Assembly: GCA_964603985.1 (NCBI GenBank)
Contig: CAZRXG010000014.1
Coordinates: forward strand, 25,629 to 89,628
Length of the DNA: 64,000 nucleotides
Origin: CAZRXG01 sp964603985
GTDB lineage: Bacteria; Chloroflexota; Anaerolineae; Aggregatilineales; UBA3940
Direction of reading: 5' to 3'
Shown here: positions 1 through 8,491 of the stretch, in pieces
How positions within the stretch are numbered: the stretch's first letter is position 1
Layout of the letters: every line of letters starts with the position of its first letter
Position numbers and translations under genes: made by a program
The notes under the pieces: generated by a model
Told to the model about the DNA's origin: nothing
The model's input: the letters and a program-made list of their open reading frames with translations, nothing else
Databases searched by the model: none

Positions 1-733
1 TGCCTCCGGCGAGGTGGTGGCGATCATCGGGGAGAACGGGGCGGGCAAGACGACGCTGGTCAAGCACATCAACGGGCTGCTCAGGCCGACGGAGGGCGAG
101 GTACAGGTTGGTGACTGGGACACGCGCGACAGGACAGTCGCCCAGCTTGCCCGGCGGGTGGGCTACGTCTTCCAGAACCCGGACGAGCAGTTGTTCGAGC
201 GCACGGTGCGGGCGGAGGTGGCCTTCGGGCCGCGCAACCTCGGCCAGTCTGAGGAGGAGATCGCGGCCAACGTCGAGGCGGCGCTGGCGCTGGTCGGGCT
301 GGAGGACGCCGCCGGGCAGCATCCTTACGACCTGCACATCTCGCAGCGCAAACTGGTGGCGCTGGCCGCAACGCTGGCGATGCGGACGCCGGTCGTGATC
401 CTGGACGAGCCGACCACCGGCCAGGATGCGGGGGGGATCGAGCGGCTGGGGGAGATCGTCGAGGCGCTGAAGGAAGAGGGACGGACGGTGATCACGATCT
501 CGCACGACATCGACTTCTGCGCCGAACACTTCGAGCGGGTGGTCGTGATGTCGCAGGCCAGGATTCTGGCCGACGGCCCGGCGGGCGAGATCCTCGCGCA
601 GGGCGACGTGCTGGCCGAGGCCGAGGTCGACCCGCCGCAGCTTGTGCGCCTGGCTGCGGCGCTGGGTCTGCCCGGTGCGCCGCGCAGCGTGGACGAGTTC
701 GCGCGGAGCCTCGCCGCCCGGAAGAGGCGTTGA
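1..733 (+). CDS. ECF-type ABC transporter ATP-binding protein (5' truncated by window)
   Basis: The reading frame is open from base 2, so the true start lies upstream of the window. The protein is an ABC ATPase that would power uptake of a vitamin or metal through an energy-coupling-factor transporter. Walker A (GENGAGKTT) is at about residues 6-14 of the visible part, the Q-loop is in YVFQNPDEQ, and Walker B is VVILDEPTTGQD, followed by the switch His in ISHD. The NPDEQ stretch is typical of EcfA/CbiO proteins. The usual LSGGQ signature is replaced by LHISQRKLVAL, a departure also common in Chloroflexota EcfA-like proteins as I recall them. Transporter partners must be upstream, because the next gene downstream is unrelated. 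Confidence 0.88.
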   Translation, partial: ASGEVVAIIGENGAGKTTLVKHINGLLRPTEGEVQVGDWDTRDRTVAQLARRVGYVFQNPDEQLFERTVRAEVAFGPRNLGQSEEEIAANVEAALALVGLEDAAGQHPYDLHISQRKLVALAATLAMRTPVVILDEPTTGQDAGGIERLGEIVEALKEEGRTVITISHDIDFCAEHFERVVVMSQARILADGPAGEILAQGDVLAEAEVDPPQLVRLAAALGLPGAPRSVDEFARSLAARKRR

Positions 734-829
734 CCGGCCCGGAAAACACGGTTAAGATACGGGGCAAGGTGGCCGGGCAACCCGGACCGTTGCCCCTCCA
801 CCCCGTGCCCCTTGTGGGCCCTTAAGACG

Positions 830-863
830 AGAAGAGCCGCCTCCTGACGGGGGCGGCTCTTCT
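830..863 (+). terminator. Hairpin terminator after the ABC gene
   Basis: The 12-base arms AGAAGAGCCGCC (830-841) and GGCGGCTCTTCT (852-863) are perfect complements around a 10-base loop. It lies about 100 bases after the ABC stop codon. There is no long T run after it, so efficiency is uncertain. Confidence 0.6.
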
Positions 864-967
864 GCGTTAGCGGGTGGAGATGTTCTCCACCCATATATAC
901 GCACGGCTGTTCGCAGGGTTTCAACCTCCGGCGGGGGGCGTCTGTCTCAGCCCCTGTGAGCCTTAAC

Positions 968-1117
968 CATTTAATCCGGCCATCGTTTGCCCCCCACCCC
1001 CGGCCCCTCCCCCACATTCCGCGCCTGACGGCGCTGGGGGGAGGGGGCAGCCAAGCAGCCAGGCAGCCAGACAAATCGGCATTCCCATCGTGGCCGGACT
1101 AAATACTCAAGGTGCAT
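968..1117 (-). repeat. Dispersed repeat family A, copy 1
   Basis: This fills most of the 515-base gap between the ABC gene and the radical SAM gene. Read on the minus strand it matches the copies at 51407-51519 and 61276-61390: a leader around CTTGAGTATT, then CCGGCCACG, then a C-rich/G-rich hairpin centred on CAGCGCCGTCAGGCGCGGA. In this copy the ends 969-985 and 1089-1104 form an imperfect inverted repeat (ATTTAATCCGGCCA against TGGCCGGACTAAAT). It has no coding potential. The rest of the gap holds only the terminator upstream and the promoter downstream. Confidence 0.8.
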
Positions 1118-1213
1118 CAATGGAGGGACACATCAGAGCGCAGCGACGAGGCGAGCCTGCGTGTTCGTCCCGGCCTCCGCGAAACTCAAACACGCCTCGG
1201 AGGCGGGGGAAAA

Positions 1214-1242
1214 TTGACAAATGGAACGAATGTTCGTATAAT
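1214..1242 (+). promoter_or_regulatory. Consensus sigma-70 promoter with an embedded LexA-like box
   Basis: TTGACA (1214-1219) and TATAAT (1237-1242) are both perfect and separated by 17 bases. The spacer contains GAACGAATGTTC (1224-1235), followed by G, which fits the GAAC-N4-GTTC operator bound by Gram-positive-type LexA. A repressor bound here would sit directly between -35 and -10. The -10 ends six bases before the ATG at 1249, so the transcript should be leaderless. Repression by LexA and induction by DNA damage are inferred. Confidence 0.82.
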
Positions 1243-1248
1243 CAAGAT

Positions 1249-2475
1249 ATGCACATCCGAGCTACACCCGACCCCATCGAGAAGCTGGCCCAGGTCGGCG
1301 ACGCGAACCGCTTTGAGCCGGTGGGCGACTGCCCCGAAACCGAGCAAGCCCCCGCGCCGCGCGTAATGCCTGCCCAGGGGCGCGACATCCCGGTCGAGGT
1401 GGAGGGGGTGATGTCGTGCATCACCGAGGTGAGCACGCCCAGGGGCAAAAAGCCGGTGCTCAAGGCGATGGTGACCACCGCCTGCGAGAAGAACTGCCAT
1501 TACTGCCCCTTCCGGGCGGGGCGGGGCGCGATGCGGCGTGTGACCTTCAAGCCGGACGAGATGGCCCGCGCCTTCGACCAGATCCGGCGCGCCGGGCTGG
1601 TGGACGGCATCTTCCTCTCGTCGGGGATCGTCAGGGGCGGGGCGGCGACGCAGGACACGGTGATCGACACCATCGAGATCATCCGCCGCCGGTACGAATA
1701 CCGGGGCTACGTGCACCTCAAGATCATGCCGGGCGCGGAGTACGACCAGATCCGGCGGGCAATGGAGCTGGCCGACCGGGTGTCGGTCAACCTGGAAGGC
1801 CCCACCCCGGAGCGGCTCAGGGCACTGGCTCCCAAAAAGGACTTCGAGGGTGAGCTGCTGGAGCGCCTGCGCTGGGCGCACGAGATCCGGCAGCGCGCGT
1901 GGGACGGTAGGCCGGGGAGCCGCCAACCCAGCCTGGTGACGCAGTTCGTGGTCGGCGCGGTGGGCGACACCGACCTGGAGCTGCTCTCGGTGAGCGAGCG
2001 GCTGTACCGCCAGATGGGGCTGGGGCGGGCCTACTACTCGGCCTTCAGCCCAATCGAGGGCACGCCGTTTGAGACCCTCGATCCCACGCCGCCCCTGCGC
2101 CAGCACCGCCTCTATCAGGCCAGCTTTCTGCTGCGCGATTACGGGTGGGACGTGGAAGACCTGCCTTTCGAGCAGGGGGGCAACCTGCGGCTGGGCGTCG
2201 ACCCGAAGCGCGCCTGGGCCGACGAGCACCTGCGCGAGCAGCCGGTCGAGGTGATGCACGCCGACCGGCTGGAGTTGATGCGGGTGCCGGGCATCGGGCC
2301 GAAGGGAGCGCGGGCGATCATCCGGGCGCGGCGCAGGGGCCGCCTGAGCGATCTCTCGCACCTGCGGGCGGTCGGCATCCGCGCGCCTGAGCGGGCCGCG
2401 CCGTACATTCTGCTGGACGGGCTGAGGCCGCCGCAGCAGCTTCCTCTCTTCGAGCGGGACGAGGGCCGGATATAG
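1249..2475 (+). CDS. Radical SAM protein with C-terminal helix-hairpin-helix (putative DNA modification/repair)
   Basis: This 408-residue protein has the radical SAM cluster motif C-X3-C-X2-C in ACEKNCHYC, which would bind a 4Fe-4S cluster and cleave S-adenosylmethionine. Near the C-terminus MRVPGIGPKGARAIIRARR is a helix-hairpin-helix that contacts DNA backbone. This architecture matches the putative DNA modification/repair radical SAM family, which is often encoded next to a uracil-DNA-glycosylase-like protein. That partner is not seen here, since alanine racemase follows. I chose the ATG at 1249 because the promoter ends six bases before it and homology-like sequence begins shortly after. 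Upstream in-frame starts would lie before the promoter. The substrate is unknown. Confidence 0.85.
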   Translation: MHIRATPDPIEKLAQVGDANRFEPVGDCPETEQAPAPRVMPAQGRDIPVEVEGVMSCITEVSTPRGKKPVLKAMVTTACEKNCHYCPFRAGRGAMRRVTFKPDEMARAFDQIRRAGLVDGIFLSSGIVRGGAATQDTVIDTIEIIRRRYEYRGYVHLKIMPGAEYDQIRRAMELADRVSVNLEGPTPERLRALAPKKDFEGELLERLRWAHEIRQRAWDGRPGSRQPSLVTQFVVGAVGDTDLELLSVSERLYRQMGLGRAYYSAFSPIEGTPFETLDPTPPLRQHRLYQASFLLRDYGWDVEDLPFEQGGNLRLGVDPKRAWADEHLREQPVEVMHADRLELMRVPGIGPKGARAIIRARRRGRLSDLSHLRAVGIRAPERAAPYILLDGLRPPQQLPLFERDEGRI

Positions 2476-2613
2476 CCCCACCCGGCAGGCGCGCCGCAGC
2501 TTCCTTTTGCGATTCCGGCAAGCTGTGTTAAAACATGGTTCCACGCACAGCCCGGCAGATTCCGGACGCCGACTGTGCTTCCCCGTCCAACTATATACCG
2601 ATTGGCAAAAACG

Positions 2614-3783
2614 ATGAATCCTCTTGACAGGTTCACAAGCTACGCCATCATCGACCTGGACGCCATCGCCCACAACGTGCAGACACTCGCCGACCAACTT
2701 GGGCCGGGGGTCGAGCTGTACGCGGTGGTCAAGGCCAACGCCTACGGGCACGGCGCGATCCAGGTGGCACGCACGGCTCTGGAGAGCGGGGCGACCCGTC
2801 TGGCCGTGGCGCACCTGGCCGAGGGCATTGAACTGCGGCGGGCCGGGATCGAGGCCCCCGTCCTGGTGATGGGCTACGCGCTGCCCGTCGAGGCCGGGGC
2901 GATGGCCAAGCACGACCTGACGGCCACGGTCAACACCATCGAAGTCGCGCAGGTGCTGTCAAACTGGGCTGAAACGCTGGGCCGGACGGCCACCGTACAC
3001 GTCGAGGTGGACACCGGGATGGGACGGTACGGCCTGCTGCCGAAGGAAGTGCTGCCCTTCGTGGAGCAGATCAGCTCCCTGCCCGGCCTCGACCTGGAAG
3101 GCATGTTCACGCACTTCGCCACAGCCGACTGGGTGGATAGGACCTTCACACGCGAGCAGTTCGACAGGTTCAGTAAGGTGGTGGAAGCGGTGCAGGAGGC
3201 AGGCTACACGCCGCGCGTGCTGCACGCGGCCAACAGCGCGGCGACGCTCAACCTGCCGGAGATGCACCTCAACGCGGTGCGGACCGGGATCGCGATGTAC
3301 GGGCTGCGCCCCTCAGATGAGGTTCCGCTCACCGTTACCCTGAGACCGGCCCTGGCGCTGAAAAGCCACGTGGCGCGCGTGCGAACCCTGCCGCCCGGCT
3401 CCGGCATCAGCTACGGGCACACCTTCATCACCTCAGACCCGACGCCGGTAGCGCTCGTGCCCATCGGCTACGGGTGCGGCTACCGCCGGATTCTCTCGAA
3501 TCGCGGCTCCGTGCTGATCAGGGGCCAGCGCGCCCCGATTGTGGGCCGGGTGTGCATGGACCAGTTCATGGTGGACGTGTCGGGCATCGAGGGCGTGGAG
3601 CAGGACGACGAGGTCGTGCTGCTCGGCACGCAGGGGAACGCGCACATCAGCGCCGAGGAGATCGCCAGCCTGGCTGAGACGATCAACTACGAGATCACAA
3701 CCGGCCTGATGCCGCGCGTGCCGCGCGTCTACGTACGCGGCGGCGAGGTGGTTGAGGTCGTCGAGTTGAATTCTGCCCGCTGA
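2614..3783 (+). CDS. alr: Alanine racemase
   Basis: This 389-residue PLP enzyme interconverts L- and D-alanine for peptidoglycan precursor synthesis in the cytoplasm. The PLP lysine lies in VVKANAYGHG near residue 40. The C-terminal beta domain includes RVCMDQFMVDV, the usual Alr segment, and the catalytic tyrosine region SGISYGHTF. The length is normal. An earlier in-frame ATG at 2575 would add 13 residues, but the start at 2614 places SYAIIDLDAIAHNV at the expected distance. The 138-base gap upstream contains an AT-rich TATATA stretch that may be its own -10 box, so it may be transcribed separately from the radical SAM gene. Confidence 0.93.
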   Translation: MNPLDRFTSYAIIDLDAIAHNVQTLADQLGPGVELYAVVKANAYGHGAIQVARTALESGATRLAVAHLAEGIELRRAGIEAPVLVMGYALPVEAGAMAKHDLTATVNTIEVAQVLSNWAETLGRTATVHVEVDTGMGRYGLLPKEVLPFVEQISSLPGLDLEGMFTHFATADWVDRTFTREQFDRFSKVVEAVQEAGYTPRVLHAANSAATLNLPEMHLNAVRTGIAMYGLRPSDEVPLTVTLRPALALKSHVARVRTLPPGSGISYGHTFITSDPTPVALVPIGYGCGYRRILSNRGSVLIRGQRAPIVGRVCMDQFMVDVSGIEGVEQDDEVVLLGTQGNAHISAEEIASLAETINYEITTGLMPRVPRVYVRGGEVVEVVELNSAR

Positions 3784-3905
3784 GAGGAACCGCTCACCCG
3801 GAAGCCGGGGGCCGGTAATAGGAGAAATGGCCCCATCTATATCTGAAAATATGCCACACAAAACAAGAGAGAGAGTATCTGACCCACCATCCGGGCACAT
3901 CCAGG

Positions 3906-4166
3906 CTAGCGCGGTTCAACGATGAGCCGGATGGCAGTCCGCTCCTGGCCGTCGATCATGATCTCCGTAAACTGCGGAATACAGCAAATGTTGATCCCGT
4001 CCAGCTCCAGATATCCTCTGGCAATAGCCGTTGCCTTGATAGCCTGATTGACGGCACCTGCGCCGATAGCCTGAACCTCGGCATGGTTATGTTCACGGAT
4101 GACACCGGCTATCGCGCCGGCCACCGCTGTGGATCGTGAGCGCGCTGAAACTTTGATGATATCCAT
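3906..4166 (-). CDS. spoVS: SpoVS family protein
   Basis: This 86-residue protein shows the SpoVS pattern over its whole length: an N-terminal MDIIKVSARSRSTAVAGAIAG, a central IGAGAVNQAIKA, and a C-terminal TAIRLIVEPR. In Bacillus SpoVS affects sporulation and cell division and has an Alba-like fold. Homologues are common in non-sporulating phyla, where they probably bind nucleic acid. No sporulation genes are seen here, so a general regulatory role is inferred. It is convergent with alr, and the 289 bases upstream (4167-4455) contain no gene I can support. Confidence 0.93.
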   Translation of the reverse strand: MDIIKVSARSRSTAVAGAIAGVIREHNHAEVQAIGAGAVNQAIKATAIARGYLELDGINICCIPQFTEIMIDGQERTAIRLIVEPR

Positions 4167-4455
4167 ATATTCGTCAACACCCCACGCGCTTCAATTTGAT
4201 TTCGCTGAGCGAAAACAAGAAGGTGGTAGCCTGAACTTACAAGGGAGTCAGAGAGATCGCGATTGGATTGTGGTTGTCCCGGCCCGTGTAAGCAAGCACG
4301 CACAGAATAACATTCACATTGTACTTGCATTCGTGCGTTAAACGCAAGTCCTATCCGCTCCTTGCGCACGCAGTGAGGTGATCCGACAGGAATCGGTAAA
4401 GGGCGAAGACACTCCCCGCTTTGCCCGGACGACGAGAGATTGACCGACCGGGGAA

Positions 4456-6057
4456 TCAGGGGATGTAGCCGGTTATGGCGTAGACTTCGTCCAACCAGCG
4501 CCGCGTCGCGTCGTAGTCGCCCCGCCACAGCGCGATGCGTGCCCGGTCGACCGCCGTATAAGCGCGGTGCATGGTCACACTGCCGTTGTAGTTCTTGTAG
4601 ACGTAGTTCGAGGCTTTGACCCACTCCTCGGTGTACTCGACCAGCAGGTCGGGCGCGATGGTCAGCTCGGACTGCCGCGCCGCAAGCGAAGCCTGCCAGT
4701 CGGCGTCCAGCCCGGCCAGGCTGTCACCGTACAGGTTGTAGTAGGCAGAGGTGTTGTACAGTTCACTCATCGCCTCAAGGCCGTAGGTGTCGATCAGGTA
4801 GCCGACGAAGCACGCGCTGCCGAAGTAGTTGAAGCGGTGGCGGTTGTGCCCCAGGAACATCTGGAAGTCCTTCTCGATGGCCGACACCGAGGGCAGCGTC
4901 CCACCGGCGTACGCGCCCAGGCAAAGCTGGTCGTAAGGCATGAACCCCCCACCCTCCAACACATCCTGCCCGGTGTAGGTCGCCAGCCCCTCGGAGAGCA
5001 TGACCGACGACGGCGCGCCCCACGTGTTCCACGAGATCAGGTGCGTCAGCTCGTGGGTGATGAGATAGGCGTTCTCCTCACGCGTGCCGCTGCCGTCGAA
5101 CAGGAAGAAGGCGCGGCGGTCGAGTGAGCGGCTGCGGCCTCGCAGGTGGCCGTCCGGGGCGGCGTACAGCGTCCCGGCGACGTACACGTCGAAGGTGCCT
5201 TCCAGTTGAACGTTGAGCTTGGCTTCGACGTGGGCCAGCGCGTTTGCGACCAACTGCACCGCCTCCTCAAGGTGCTGCTCCGGGTAGGTGCCCGGCTGGT
5301 AATGCAGCGTGAAGCGCGATTGCTCGACCGTCAGGGGGTAGTTGCTGTCCAGCGCGCCCTCGTGGATCGAGCGCGGCCAGTCGCTCATCATCGGCCCGTC
5401 CTGGAGCAGATCGTCCGGCGTGGCCGTCTCGGCGGCGGTGACTTCGGGCGATGGGACCTCGGCAGCCTGCGGCAGCGGGATGTAGAGCCGCTGCCCGACG
5501 TAGATCGAGTCCATGTCGGACAGGCCGTTGGCCTTCTGCACCGCTTCCGGCTCGACGTTGTAGCTCTCGGCGATGCTGATCAGCGTCTCGCCAAACTGCA
5601 CCTCGTGCCAGACACCCCGGTCATCGGGCGTCAGGGGCACGATCAGCGTCTGCCCCTCCTTCAGGACGGTATCCATGGTCAGGTCGTTGGCGTCGAGGAT
5701 GGCCTGCACGCTGACGTTGTACTGGGCCGCGATGCCGATCAGCGTCTCGCCCGCCTGCACCGTGTGGATAGTCTCGGCGACGGTCGGGGCGAGGGTGGGC
5801 GCGAGGACGGGCGTCGGGGTCAGGGCGGAGACCTGCGTTTTCTCCGGCGGCAGGGCCATTGCATCGGCGACCACGACGCTGTCGGTCGGGATGGCGGCCA
5901 ACTCCGCAGCGTCCTTACCTCCCAGCCGCGAAATTCCCAGCACGAACACGAAGGCAGCCATGGCCAGGATAGCCAGCGCCACGACCAGAAAGCCGATCTC
6001 GCGCGGCCCGATAACCAGCGTTTTCTTGTTGCGTTCGGGATACATGTTGTCAACCAC
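4456..6057 (-). CDS. LysM-domain membrane-anchored metallopeptidase
   Basis: This 533-residue protein has one N-terminal transmembrane segment (about residues 19-43). Two LysM domains follow (about 96-140 and 150-193, with HTVQAGETLIGIAAQYNVS and HEVQFGETLISIAESYNV), and then a C-terminal gluzincin-like peptidase. The zinc motif is HELTHLISW, followed by a downstream Glu in SEGLATYTG. LysM modules bind peptidoglycan or chitin-like glycans, so the enzyme should act at the outer face of the cell wall. A second ATG at 6045 would remove four residues. The peptidase part resembles the peptidase-MA-like family. The substrate is unknown. It lies downstream of the kinase gene on the same strand, with a terminator between. 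Confidence 0.85.
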   Translation of the reverse strand: MVDNMYPERNKKTLVIGPREIGFLVVALAILAMAAFVFVLGISRLGGKDAAELAAIPTDSVVVADAMALPPEKTQVSALTPTPVLAPTLAPTVAETIHTVQAGETLIGIAAQYNVSVQAILDANDLTMDTVLKEGQTLIVPLTPDDRGVWHEVQFGETLISIAESYNVEPEAVQKANGLSDMDSIYVGQRLYIPLPQAAEVPSPEVTAAETATPDDLLQDGPMMSDWPRSIHEGALDSNYPLTVEQSRFTLHYQPGTYPEQHLEEAVQLVANALAHVEAKLNVQLEGTFDVYVAGTLYAAPDGHLRGRSRSLDRRAFFLFDGSGTREENAYLITHELTHLISWNTWGAPSSVMLSEGLATYTGQDVLEGGGFMPYDQLCLGAYAGGTLPSVSAIEKDFQMFLGHNRHRFNYFGSACFVGYLIDTYGLEAMSELYNTSAYYNLYGDSLAGLDADWQASLAARQSELTIAPDLLVEYTEEWVKASNYVYKNYNGSVTMHRAYTAVDRARIALWRGDYDATRRWLDEVYAITGYIP

Positions 6058-6071
6058 CCACTATACCGCCA

Positions 6072-6099
6072 CAAAAAGCCGGGGGAGCATGTCCCCCCG
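6072..6099 (-). terminator. Rho-independent terminator of the kinase gene
   Basis: On the minus strand CGGGGGGA and TCCCCCG pair around a short loop and are followed by GGCTTTTTGT. It lies 50 bases after the kinase stop codon. Confidence 0.7.
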
Positions 6100-6150
6100 A
6101 CGAAAGCCTGATATGAGTTTAATGGGTATCAGACGACGCTGCCACTCTTT

Positions 6151-8391
6151 TTATTCCGGCCCCCAGTCCGGCCCGTAGTCGGTGACCGCGCCGGTCGTCA
6201 GGCGCTCGGCCACACCCGTCGCCATCTCCACCCGGTAGAGGTCGGTGTTGCTGCCGATGGTGCGATTGAGGAAGATGTACACTCCATCGCCCGACCAGAC
6301 CGGACGCCCGTTCTGGCCCTCCTGCGCCAGCAGCGTCGACTGGCCGGTCGACACGGTGAGCACGTACACGTCGCCGATGTTGCCCGCCTCATCCATCGTG
6401 TTGAACGCGATCTTGCTCCCGTCGGGCGACCAGGCCGGGAAGCGGCAGTGATCTGCCGGGCAGTCGAAAATCTGGGTCACCTCGCCGCCGGGGTAGGTCA
6501 TGATCGCGATCTCCCACTTGCCGCGCGACTCGGTCATGTAGGCGATCTGCGTCCCGTCGGGCGAAAACTGCGGCGCGCGGTCGCCGAAGCCGTTCTCGGT
6601 CAGGCGGGTCTTGCTGCTGCCGTCGGCGTTCATGACGTAGATCTCGCTCGACTCCTGGTCGCCCTTCTCGTAGGCGATCTTCCCCCCGCCGGGCGACCAG
6701 TCGGGGTGGCGCTCGGATTCGGCTGAGTCGGTCAACTGCTGGACGTTCTCCCCGCTGGCCGACATCACGTAGATGTCGCGGTTGCCCGCCTTGGTCGATT
6801 CGAAAGCCAGACGCGTCCCGTCGGGCGACCAATCCGGCTCGCCATCGTAGTAATCGTTGTCCGTCACGACACTCGGATTCTGCCCGTTGGCGTCGATCAC
6901 GGCGATCTCGGCGCTCTCGCCCGACCCCTGCGTGAAGGCCAGCCACCCTGACCCGCCGGTGAGAGGGGGCGTGCTGGTCAGGGTCGGGGTCGGCGTCGCC
7001 GTCGGGGCGGTGGCCGTCGGCTCAGGCGTGTCGGTCGCCGTCGGCGGTGGCGTCGTGGCGGTGGGCGGTGCGCTGGTCGCCGTCGGCGGAACGTCGGTCG
7101 GTTGGGAAGAAGGCGACGGCTGCGTGGGCGTGGGCGTCTCGTCCGACGGTTCGATGATGATCCCGCCGGACGGCGTGCCTTCGGGTGTCCTGGTGGCCCC
7201 GATCAGCGGCGTGGCGGTCGGGCCGCCGACGATAGGCAGCCCCACCGTCGGCGAGGGCGGCAGGGTCGGGACAAGGGCAGACCCGCCCCCGGAGCCGAAC
7301 CACGAGATGACGAGCAGGCCCAGCCCCACCGCGCCCAGCAGGAACGCCAATCCCAGCGCCACCATAATGAACGTCCCCACGCCGGACGGAAGCCCCCAAC
7401 GTTCCCGGCGCGGCTCCTCCCCGGCATACGGCTCCTCGATGGGCACGTAGGACACGCTCTCCGGGACAAACGCCTCGGCCTGGGTGCCCTCGCCGACCGG
7501 CGTCGCCGCCTCGACCGGGGAGACGCCGACCTGCGGCGCATCGTCCGGCACCGCCTCGACCCGGACGACGGGCCGGTCGTGCCCGGCGACCGCGTGCCGG
7601 AAGTCCTCCGCGAGCGCGCTGGCCGTCATGTAGCGCATCTCCGGCTGCTTGGCCAGGCCCCGCTCAATCACCTCGTCGATGGCCGGTGGCAGCGAAGGGT
7701 CAACGTCCAGCACGGAGGGCACCGGCTCCCTGACGTGCATGTACATCACGGTGAGGGGCCTATCGGCCACGAAGGGCGGCCTGCCGGTGACGATCTCGTG
7801 GAGGATCGCGGCCAGCGCGTAGATGTCGCTGGCGGAGGTGACAGACTTGCCCTGGCACTGTTCGGGCGACATGTAGCTGGGCGTGCCGACCACCCCGCTG
7901 GCGGTGACCTGCGAGGTCGATCCCAGCATCTTGGCGATGCCGAAGTCGGTCAGGTAAGCGTTGTTGTGCTCGTCGAGCAGGATGTTGCTGGGCTTGAGGT
8001 CGCGATGGATGACGCCGTGCGAGTGGGCGTAGTCGAGCGCCTCGGCCACCTGCTCGACGATGCGGGCGGCGGTGGGCAGGTCGAGCTGGCCGTGATAGAT
8101 CCCGGTACGCAGCGTACCGGCCTCGACCATACGCATCACAATGTAGGGCTGGCCGTCGTGCTCGCCGTAGTCGTAGATCGGCAGAATCGAGCGGTGCTCC
8201 AGCCGGGCGACGACGCGCGCCTCGCGCCGGAACCGCTTGAGGAACGCCGGATCTTCGGATAGCTGCCGCGTCAGAACCTTGACGGCGACGAGGCGGTCGG
8301 TGGCGGGATGGTAGGCTTTATAGACGGTCGCCATGCCGCCCTGCCCGATGATCTCCTTAAGCTGGTACTGGCCGATCTGCTCGCCAACCAT
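6151..8391 (-). CDS. Receptor-like Ser/Thr protein kinase with extracytoplasmic TolB/PD40 propeller
   Basis: This is a 746-residue protein. The kinase domain (about 7-265) has the glycine loop IGQGGMATVY, the lysine in VAVKVL, catalytic HRDLKPSNILL and DFGIAK. A single transmembrane helix lies at about 340-362. A long Pro/Thr/Ser-rich spacer (about 375-485) leads to six or so PD40/TolB-type blades with repeated SPDGTRLAF-like motifs to the C-terminus. The kinase would be cytoplasmic and the propeller outside, probably a ligand or polymer sensor. The ATG at 8391 has a GAGG ribosome site six bases upstream; a GTG at 8424 is less likely. No regulatory partner is adjacent. Confidence 0.9.
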   Translation of the reverse strand: MVGEQIGQYQLKEIIGQGGMATVYKAYHPATDRLVAVKVLTRQLSEDPAFLKRFRREARVVARLEHRSILPIYDYGEHDGQPYIVMRMVEAGTLRTGIYHGQLDLPTAARIVEQVAEALDYAHSHGVIHRDLKPSNILLDEHNNAYLTDFGIAKMLGSTSQVTASGVVGTPSYMSPEQCQGKSVTSASDIYALAAILHEIVTGRPPFVADRPLTVMYMHVREPVPSVLDVDPSLPPAIDEVIERGLAKQPEMRYMTASALAEDFRHAVAGHDRPVVRVEAVPDDAPQVGVSPVEAATPVGEGTQAEAFVPESVSYVPIEEPYAGEEPRRERWGLPSGVGTFIMVALGLAFLLGAVGLGLLVISWFGSGGGSALVPTLPPSPTVGLPIVGGPTATPLIGATRTPEGTPSGGIIIEPSDETPTPTQPSPSSQPTDVPPTATSAPPTATTPPPTATDTPEPTATAPTATPTPTLTSTPPLTGGSGWLAFTQGSGESAEIAVIDANGQNPSVVTDNDYYDGEPDWSPDGTRLAFESTKAGNRDIYVMSASGENVQQLTDSAESERHPDWSPGGGKIAYEKGDQESSEIYVMNADGSSKTRLTENGFGDRAPQFSPDGTQIAYMTESRGKWEIAIMTYPGGEVTQIFDCPADHCRFPAWSPDGSKIAFNTMDEAGNIGDVYVLTVSTGQSTLLAQEGQNGRPVWSGDGVYIFLNRTIGSNTDLYRVEMATGVAERLTTGAVTDYGPDWGPE

Positions 8392-8491
8392 CTTATCCTC
8401 TGCTGCTCCTTGAGAAAGGCTCACTCTGTGGAGACTGTAGCATAAGTGACCGGTGGGCGCTACTGGTATGCGCGGGCGACCTGTGTGAACT

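Noticed and set aside
325..1074. 249-codon minus-strand open frame across the ABC gene end and repeat A
   Set aside because: It is antisense to a clear ABC gene and reads through a hairpin and a dispersed repeat; it is a GC-rich shadow.
1186..2913. 575-codon minus-strand open frame
   Set aside because: Antisense to the radical SAM and alr genes, which have clear motifs; high-GC shadow.
4109..4624. 171-codon minus-strand frame spanning spoVS upstream region
   Set aside because: Overlaps the end of the LysM peptidase in another frame, with no recognisable sequence or ribosome site.
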